Positions 58,876 to 64,000 of a stretch of 64,000 nt of DNA are shown piece by piece. The first letter of the stretch is position 1. Each line of letters begins with the position of its first letter. The DNA is from Klebsiella pneumoniae (GTDB taxonomy: Bacteria; Myxococcota_A; UBA796; SXON01), in contig CAMAXZ010000001.1 in assembly GCA_945862325.1 (NCBI GenBank), positions 124,001 to 188,000 of the forward strand, in the 5' to 3' direction. The notes under the pieces were generated by a model. That model searched no databases. It worked only from the letters and a program-made list of their open reading frames with translations, and was not told the origin of the DNA. The position numbers and the translations under genes are program-made.

Positions 58876-60756
58876 ATGGCCAACCCCGCCGCCCAGCCGC
58901 ACGCGCCCGCCGCGTCGCACCACGACACGGAAGACAACAGCCTGTGGAGCTGGCTCACCACGGTCGATCACAAGCGGATCGGCATCCTCTACGGCCTCAG
59001 CGCGATGGCGTTCTTCGTGCTCGGCGGCATCGAAGGCCTGGTCATCCGCACGCAGCTCGCGATGCCCGGCAACGAGATCGTGCCCGCGCACATCTACAAC
59101 GCGCTGTTCACGATGCACGGCACCACCATGATCTTCCTGGGGGTCATGCCGCTGAGCGCCGCGTTCTTCAACTACATGATCCCGCTGCAGATCGGCGCGC
59201 GTGACGTCGTGTTCCCGCGTCTCAACGCGTTCAGCTTCTGGCTGTTCCTGTTCGGCGCGCTCGTCCTGAACGTGCCGTTCCTGCTGCAGCCGCTCCTCTC
59301 GGGCATGGGCGGGGTGTTCACCCGCATGATCCCCGACGGCGCTTGGGTCGGCTACTCGCCGATCACCAGCAAGGAGTTCTCTCCGTACCTCTCGATCGAC
59401 ATCTGGCTCTGCGGCCTCCAGATCCTCGGCATCGCGTCGATGGCGGCGGGCTTCAACTTCATCGTCACGATCCTCAACATGCGGGCCCCGGGCATGACCC
59501 TGCTCCGCATGCCGGTCTTCGTGTGGATGACGCTGGTCGTGCAGTTCCTGGTCGTGCTCTCCTTCCCGTGCATCACCGTCGCGCTCGTGCTCCTCCTGTG
59601 CGACCGCCTGTTCGGCACGAGCTTCTACATCCCGGCGGGCGGCGGCGACCCCGAGCTCTGGCAGCACCTGTTCTGGCTGTTCGGGCACCCTGAGGTCTAC
59701 ATCCTCATCCTGCCGGCCATGGGCATCGTGTCCGAGGTGCTCCCGGTGTTCGCGCGCAAGCCGCTCTTCGGCGCGCCGTTCGTCATCTTCTCGGGCATCA
59801 CCATCGGCCTCCTGGGCTTCGGCGTGTGGGCCCACCACATGTTCACGGCCGGCATGGGTCCGGCGGCCGACGCGGCCTTCGCGGTCACGACGATGCTCAT
59901 CGCCATCCCCACGGGCGTGAAGATCTTCAACTGGCTGGCCACCATCTGGGACGGCCACCTCCGCATGACCACCGCGATGCTCTTCGCGCTGGGCTTCATC
60001 GGCATGTTCACGATGGGCGGGCTGTCGGGCATCATGCACGCGTCGCCCCCGGTCGACCTCCAGCAGCACGACACGTACTTCGTGGTGGCGCACTTCCACT
60101 ACGTGCTGTTCGGTGGCGCGATGTTCGGTCTCTTCTCGGGCATCTACTACTGGTTCCCCAAGATGACCGGCCGGTTCCTCGGCGAGGGCACGGGTCGCGT
60201 GGTGTTCGGGTTCATCCTGGCCGGCATGAACCTCACCTTCTTCCCGATGCACTTCGTGGGCGCGTGGGGCATGCCGCGGCGCATCTTCACGTACGAGGCG
60301 GGCCTCGGCTGGGAGACGCCGAACCTGATCGAGACCATCGGCGCGTACACCCTCGCCACCGGCATCCTCATCTTCCTCATCGACTTCTTCCGGTCGATGC
60401 GCTCCGGTGACCCGGCGGGTGCGAACCCGTGGGACGCCGCCACGCTCGAGTGGATGACGGCGTCGCCGCCGGCGGTCCACAACTTCGACCTCACGCCCAC
60501 GGTCTACTCGGACCGCCCGGTGTGGGAGAAGACCCACGGCCCCGGGCCTGGCTACGTGCTCCCGATGGGCGACGAGCACTTCCACATGCCGCCGCCGAGC
60601 ATCAAGCCGTTCGTGTCGAGCGCCGGCGCCGCGGGGCTGCTGTTCAGCTTCGTGGTGATGGGCGTCAGCATGCCGGTGGGCCTCGGCCTCGCCTTCCTCT
60701 CCGTGGGGATCTTCCTCTACGGCACCTACACCTGGTTCCTCGAGCCCGGCCACTAG
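58876..60756 (+). CDS. ctaD: Cytochrome c oxidase subunit I
   Basis: The 626-residue protein has twelve membrane helices and an extra tail, with heme-copper oxidase hallmarks: FTMHGTTMIFLG (heme a His), FGHPEVYILILPAMG (CuB His and the cross-linked Tyr, with the Glu of type A1 oxidases), WAHHMFTAGM (two CuB His) and TYFVVAHFHYVLFGG (heme a3 and heme a His). It reduces O2 to water and pumps protons. SGGAGGACAG-type ribosome binding sequence precedes the ATG. It lies 12 bases after subunit II, within the oxidase operon. Confidence 0.96.
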   Translation: MANPAAQPHAPAASHHDTEDNSLWSWLTTVDHKRIGILYGLSAMAFFVLGGIEGLVIRTQLAMPGNEIVPAHIYNALFTMHGTTMIFLGVMPLSAAFFNYMIPLQIGARDVVFPRLNAFSFWLFLFGALVLNVPFLLQPLLSGMGGVFTRMIPDGAWVGYSPITSKEFSPYLSIDIWLCGLQILGIASMAAGFNFIVTILNMRAPGMTLLRMPVFVWMTLVVQFLVVLSFPCITVALVLLLCDRLFGTSFYIPAGGGDPELWQHLFWLFGHPEVYILILPAMGIVSEVLPVFARKPLFGAPFVIFSGITIGLLGFGVWAHHMFTAGMGPAADAAFAVTTMLIAIPTGVKIFNWLATIWDGHLRMTTAMLFALGFIGMFTMGGLSGIMHASPPVDLQQHDTYFVVAHFHYVLFGGAMFGLFSGIYYWFPKMTGRFLGEGTGRVVFGFILAGMNLTFFPMHFVGAWGMPRRIFTYEAGLGWETPNLIETIGAYTLATGILIFLIDFFRSMRSGDPAGANPWDAATLEWMTASPPAVHNFDLTPTVYSDRPVWEKTHGPGPGYVLPMGDEHFHMPPPSIKPFVSSAGAAGLLFSFVVMGVSMPVGLGLAFLSVGIFLYGTYTWFLEPGH

Positions 60757-60772
60757 GCCAATCGGAGCTGCC

Positions 60773-61378
60773 GTGTCCGCCTCTGCTGCACACGACTCGC
60801 ACGCCGCCCACTCCGCCACGAGCATGGGCGTGTCCCACTACAAGCTCGCGATGTGGACCTTCTTGGGTTCGGAGTGCTTCTTCTTCGGTTCGCTGATCGG
60901 CACGTACATGTCGTTCCGCGGCAAGATCACGACCCCGCCGTTGCCGCTCGAGGTGTTCGACCCGGCGGTTACGTCGATCTCTACCTTCGACCTGCTCCTT
61001 TCGTCGCTGTTCATGGTGTTCGCCGTGCACTACGCGAAGATGGGCGACATCAAGAACACGCTGCTGTGGATCGCCGCGACCATGGTCGGCGGGTTGATCT
61101 TCCTCGGCTTCCAGTACTACGAGTTCAGCCACTTCGTGCACGAGGGCCTGACCTTCAACTCGAGCATCTTCGGGTCGACGTTCTACCTCCTCACTGGCTT
61201 CCACGGCACGCACGTGGCAGTGGGCGTGCTGCTCCTGGGGTCGACCGCGTGGGCCGTGGCGACCAAGCGCCTCCCGGACATGGGTGACGGCGTCGAGATC
61301 ATCGGCCTGTACTGGCACTTCGTCGACATCGTGTGGATCGCGATCTTCACCCTGATCTACCTGCTGGAGTACGCGTAA
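60773..61378 (+). CDS. ctaE: Cytochrome c oxidase subunit III
   Basis: The 201-residue protein has five membrane helices, typical of the shortened bacterial subunit III that lacks the first two helices of mitochondrial COX3. Seen are LAMWTFLGSECFFFGSLIGT, YYEFSHFVHEGLTF, LLTGFHGTHVAVGVLLLG with the conserved Glu/His pattern, and YWHFVDIVWIAIFTLIYLLE at the end. It stabilises subunit I and proton uptake. The GTG start follows GGAG by five bases. Its stop TAA overlaps the next ATG (TAATG). Confidence 0.94.
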   Translation: MSASAAHDSHAAHSATSMGVSHYKLAMWTFLGSECFFFGSLIGTYMSFRGKITTPPLPLEVFDPAVTSISTFDLLLSSLFMVFAVHYAKMGDIKNTLLWIAATMVGGLIFLGFQYYEFSHFVHEGLTFNSSIFGSTFYLLTGFHGTHVAVGVLLLGSTAWAVATKRLPDMGDGVEIIGLYWHFVDIVWIAIFTLIYLLEYA

Positions 61379-62220
61379 TGTCTGCCGGTACCTCGCACGC
61401 CAGCGCCATGCGCACGTACATCGGGGTCTTCGTCTTCCTGACGGTGGTGACCCTCGTCGAGATGCTCCCGCTGTTCGGAATCTGGGACATCCCCGGGGTC
61501 GTCCTGCTCGGGATGTCGGCCGTGAAGTTCGTGGTGGTCTGCTACTTCTTCATGCACCTCCTCGGGGACAACCCGGTCTTCCAGCGGTTGTTCTTCATCC
61601 CGCTCGTCATGGTCATCCTCACCGTCATGGTGTTGATGTCCCTGTTCAAGTCGTGGCACTTGAACTACCGCGTCGGGCACGGCGGCGAGGACAGCGACGA
61701 GGTCGCGTCCCGCTACCGCTCCGTGTGGAAGGAAGACTGCAACGCGTGGGCGAAGAGCCCCTTCACCGGCAACGTGTACTGCGCGTCTCCGGGCATTCCC
61801 CTCGCGAACCTCGCGGTCTACGAGGAGCTCAAGAAGCCCGCCGCCGCCGATCCGCGCCTCGCGGACCTCGCGTCGAAGGCGCCCGCGGACCAGGAAGCGG
61901 CGCTCATGCTCGTGGGCGGCGAGGTGTACGCGGCGCAGTGCGCGGCGTGCCACCAGGCCACGGGGCTCGGCCTCGCGGGCGTGTTCCCCCCGCTCGCGGG
62001 GGATCCCCTCGCGAACGCGGCCGACCCGTCCGAGCACGTCTCGACGGTGCTGAAGGGCCTCGCCGGCAAGACCATCGGCGGCGTGGCGTACCCTGGCGCG
62101 ATGCCGGCCTTCCCGCAGCTCAGCGACGAGCAGATCGCGGCGGTCGTGACGTACGAGCGCAAGAGCTGGGGCAACGCCGGCACCGTCGTGATGCCCGAGC
62201 AGGTGCTGGCGCTCCGGTGA
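61378..62220 (+). CDS. Oxidase subunit IV (COX4-type) fused to cytochrome c
   Basis: 280 residues. The first ~100 are a prokaryotic COX4-type subunit with three helices (IGVFVFLTVVTLVEMLPLFG, GMSAVKFVVVCYFFMHLLG, FFIPLVMVILTVMVLMSLF). A linker with a Cys pair (EDCNAWAKSPFTGNVYCAS) leads to a C-terminal class I cytochrome c: CAACH (Cys188, Cys191, His192) and GAMPAF as the likely Met ligand. Standard subunit IV is only ~100 residues, so this is a fusion. With the cytochrome on subunit II, the complex would carry two c-type hemes, presumably wiring an electron donor directly. The ATG overlaps the subunit III stop. Confidence 0.88.
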   Translation: MSAGTSHASAMRTYIGVFVFLTVVTLVEMLPLFGIWDIPGVVLLGMSAVKFVVVCYFFMHLLGDNPVFQRLFFIPLVMVILTVMVLMSLFKSWHLNYRVGHGGEDSDEVASRYRSVWKEDCNAWAKSPFTGNVYCASPGIPLANLAVYEELKKPAAADPRLADLASKAPADQEAALMLVGGEVYAAQCAACHQATGLGLAGVFPPLAGDPLANAADPSEHVSTVLKGLAGKTIGGVAYPGAMPAFPQLSDEQIAAVVTYERKSWGNAGTVVMPEQVLALR

Positions 62221-62287
62221 TTGGCGTCACCGGCCGGGCGCGTCGACGCTCTGCCGGTGGACGCGGCTCGGTTAGGGAGTGCGGGTG

Positions 62288-63199
62288 ATGACGGCGGCGT
62301 TGCTTCTACTCGCGCACGTCGCCCGGGCGCACGAGGGCATCGTCCTCCCGTGGGACCCGGACGACTTCGACTACGCCCAGGCCGGCCCTGAGGCGTGGAT
62401 GGCGCTCGACCTCCACGTCAGCGTTCTGTTGGGGATCGTCGCGTTCTGCGTGGCGTATGGGCTGGCGGTGGGGCGCTGGCGTCGGCGCTACGGCTGGCAC
62501 GACCACCGCGTCGAGCCTTGGCGCGTGGTGAGCTTCGGCTTCGCGCAGCTGGTGTTGTTCGGCGCGTTGAACGGGCCGATCCACCACCTGTCCGACTACT
62601 ACCTGTTCAGCGCTCACATGGTGCAGCACCTCATGATGAGCCTCATCTGGGCGCCGTTCACCGTCGCGGCGCTGCCGCCGTGGTTGATCGAGGTGGCGCT
62701 CACCGTGCCGTGGGTTCGTCGGCTCTCCGACCTCACGGGCGACCTTCGGGTCAAGTTCCTGCTTTACAACGGCGTATTGTACTTCTGGCACGTGCCCTCC
62801 ATGTACGACTGGGCGCTCGCGGACCACAACGTCCACATCGTCGAGCACCTGAGCTTCATGGCCACCGCCGTCATCGCCTGGGTGGGGCTGCTCTGCGACG
62901 CGCCGTCGCTCCCGAAGACCGCCCCGCTGTTGCAGATGCTCTACCTGTTCGTCATGACGATCCCGATGAAGCTCCTGGGCGCGATCATCACGCTGGCGGA
63001 CGACCCGATCTACCAGGGATACCTGGCGGCGCCGCGGGTGTGGGGCCTCTCCCCTGTCGAGGATCAGGGCTACGGCGGGCTCTTGATGTGGCTGCCGGGA
63101 GGCATGGTGCTCTGGGGCAGCATGATCGTGGTGTTCGCCCGTTGGGTCGAGTCGGAGCGCAGCGCGCCGCCTCCGCCTGTTCGCCTGGTGCAATCATGA
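62288..63199 (+). CDS. ctaG: CtaG-type (caa3) oxidase assembly membrane protein
   Basis: About 303 residues. A possible signal-like N-terminus with HVARAHEGIVLPWD is followed by about seven membrane helices rich in His: NGPIHHLSDYYLFSAHMVQH, LMMSLIWAPFTVAALPPWL, VLYFWHVPSMYDWAL and HNVHIVEHLSFMATAVIAW. This pattern is that of the CtaG family of Bacillus caa3 oxidases, thought to help copper or heme insertion. GGGAG (62274-62279) upstream fits ATG 62288; GTG 62279 and 62285 are alternatives. A TTAG box at 62272-62275 may mean a separate promoter. Confidence 0.85.
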   Translation: MTAALLLLAHVARAHEGIVLPWDPDDFDYAQAGPEAWMALDLHVSVLLGIVAFCVAYGLAVGRWRRRYGWHDHRVEPWRVVSFGFAQLVLFGALNGPIHHLSDYYLFSAHMVQHLMMSLIWAPFTVAALPPWLIEVALTVPWVRRLSDLTGDLRVKFLLYNGVLYFWHVPSMYDWALADHNVHIVEHLSFMATAVIAWVGLLCDAPSLPKTAPLLQMLYLFVMTIPMKLLGAIITLADDPIYQGYLAAPRVWGLSPVEDQGYGGLLMWLPGGMVLWGSMIVVFARWVESERSAPPPPVRLVQS

Positions 63200-63615
63200 T
63201 CCTCCTCCTGGGCCTGCTCGCGTGTGGGGGGGGTGAGGCGCCGCCGCTAAAGGAAGCCGCGGTCGCCGCTGCCCCTGTCGTGGGCGCGCCTTCGGAGCTG
63301 CTGACGCGGGCGGGGCGCTACCGCATCGTCTGGTCGACCGCGCCCGTGCCCTTGCCGCTGTCCGAGCTGTTCGTGATCAAGGCCCGCGTGACCGACGCGG
63401 ACGGTGCCCCGGTTTCGGGCGTCACGTTGACCGTCGACGCGAGCATGCCCCAACACGGGCACGGCATGGCGACCCGTCCGGAGACAAATGAGGTTGGGCC
63501 AGGGGAGTTCGAGACGAAGGGCATGAAGTTCCACATGCCGGGCGCCTGGACGGTGCACTTCGCCGTTTCGGGGCCGCGCGGCACCGACCGCGTCGACGTG
63601 GTGGTCGAGGCGTGA
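63196..63615 (+). CDS. YtkA/FixH-like lipoprotein
   Basis: 139 residues. A lipobox signal (ILLLGLLAC) and an Ala/Pro linker precede one beta-sandwich domain of the YtkA-like type: VPLPLSELFVIKARVTDADG, then VTLTVDASMPQHGHGMAT, and FHMPGAWTVHFAVSG near the end. The PQHGHGM segment, rich in His and Met, resembles copper-handling sites in this family, which often stands beside oxidase or copper genes. The ATG overlaps the preceding stop (ATGA). A role in delivering copper to the caa3 oxidase is inferred from motif and context. Confidence 0.78.
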   Translation: MILLLGLLACGGGEAPPLKEAAVAAAPVVGAPSELLTRAGRYRIVWSTAPVPLPLSELFVIKARVTDADGAPVSGVTLTVDASMPQHGHGMATRPETNEVGPGEFETKGMKFHMPGAWTVHFAVSGPRGTDRVDVVVEA

Positions 63616-63619
63616 CGGC

Positions 63620-64000
63620 ATGACGCTCGCCGTGTGGCTCGCGGGGGGGCTCGGGTGCGCGGTCGACACGGCGTGGACGGAGGAAGAGCGCGCTCGGATC
63701 GGGCAGATGACGCCGATCCCGGCGCCGCCCGCGCGCCCTTCGAACCGCTGGGCCGACGACCCGGATGCCGCCGCGCTCGGCGCCGCCCTGTTCTTCGACC
63801 CGACGTTGAGCCGTGACGGCGCGACGAGCTGTGCGTCCTGCCACGACCCGGCGCGCGGGTTCACGAACGGCGCGCGCTTCGCCACGACGTCCCTCGGCAC
63901 GGGGGCCCGCAACGTGCCGCCGGTGCACACCGCGGCGTGGAGCACCTGGTACTTCTGGGACGGTCGCGTGGACTCGGCGTGGGCCCAGGCGATGGGGCCG
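63620..64000 (+). CDS. Di-heme cytochrome c peroxidase (MauG/CcpA type), N-terminal part
   Basis: The gene runs off the right edge; 127 codons are visible from ATG 63620. After a hydrophobic signal with a lipoprotein-like Cys (AGGLGCA) and a Pro/Ala linker, the first peroxidase domain begins: LGAALFFDPTLSRDGATSCA, the heme motif CASCH, then FTNGARF and RNVPPVHTAAW. In this family a second CxxCH follows further on, outside the window. Members reduce hydrogen peroxide or make radical-type modifications in the periplasm. It starts 4 bases after the YtkA-like stop, at the end of the oxidase gene run. Confidence 0.85.
   Translation, partial: MTLAVWLAGGLGCAVDTAWTEEERARIGQMTPIPAPPARPSNRWADDPDAAALGAALFFDPTLSRDGATSCASCHDPARGFTNGARFATTSLGTGARNVPPVHTAAWSTWYFWDGRVDSAWAQAMGP

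Noticed and set aside
1-64000. CRISPR arrays, tRNA or rRNA genes, insertion sequences
   Set aside because: No regularly spaced repeats, no cloverleaf-like sequence ending in CCA, no rRNA core sequence and no transposase or terminal inverted repeats were seen.

Overview
The window is very G+C-rich chromosomal DNA from a Gram-negative bacterium. The best fit is Myxococcota (deltaproteobacterial type). Evidence: many lipoproteins with lipoboxes, Cys/Asp repeats of the 'putative metal-binding motif' type typical of myxobacteria, a 1540-residue NAD-dependent glutamate dehydrogenase, Mpl and DsbD (Gram-negative envelope), and a caa3-type oxidase locus with heme A synthase. This placement is an inference from gene content, not from a marker phylogeny. 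Genes are tightly packed, many overlap by 4 bases (ATGA or GTGA), and no gap between genes exceeds about 300 bases. I saw no tRNA, rRNA, CRISPR array or insertion sequence.

Layout. 1-3.6 kb: the end of an unknown gene, a small membrane protein, a propeller-like lipoprotein, a glutathione S-transferase and a ChrA chromate transporter whose start is unclear. 3.7-11.2 kb: the most unusual locus, a five-gene operon with three dynamin-like GTPases, one M48 metallopeptidase and one unknown protein. It has a recognisable promoter, and all internal junctions are 4-base overlaps. 11.4-15.7 kb: a serpin lipoprotein with Asp predicted at P1, a GAF/GGDEF/EAL protein and an amidase. 15.7-18.6 kb (minus strand): an E2-like acyltransferase, a LuxC-type acyl-CoA reductase and an M19 dipeptidase. 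18.8-22.0 kb: lipoproteins, including a frameshifted metal-binding-motif/FG-GAP gene. 22.1-24.3 kb (minus): a class III aminotransferase and a LuxE-type acyl-activating protein. 24.3-28.5 kb: a Kelch-like lipoprotein, Mpl and two glycosyltransferases.

28.6-43.6 kb is mostly housekeeping: DsbD, Hsp33, YggS, Maf, a thioesterase, a histidine phosphatase, glutamate dehydrogenase, a metallophosphatase, a TldD/PmbA protein, a LysR regulator and a methyltransferase. 43.6-49.8 kb: an isolated phage tail-tube-like (gp19) gene with its own terminator, the Mfd repair factor, a membrane protein, an unknown 357-residue protein and a 46-residue very basic protein. 49.8-54.9 kb: 4-alpha-glucanotransferase, a double-domain dCTP deaminase, an S46 peptidase and a [2Fe-2S] ferredoxin.

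54.9-64.0 kb is one directional run: ribosomal protein bS18, then SURF1, CtaA, CtaB and oxidase subunits II, I, III and IV (II and IV each fused to cytochrome c), then CtaG, a YtkA-like lipoprotein and the start of a di-heme peroxidase. Together these genes make heme A, insert it and build a caa3-type terminal oxidase.

The strongest candidate for an undescribed system is the dynamin/M48 operon. It recalls the mitochondrial pairing of a dynamin (OPA1) with an M48 protease (OMA1), but that analogy is inference.
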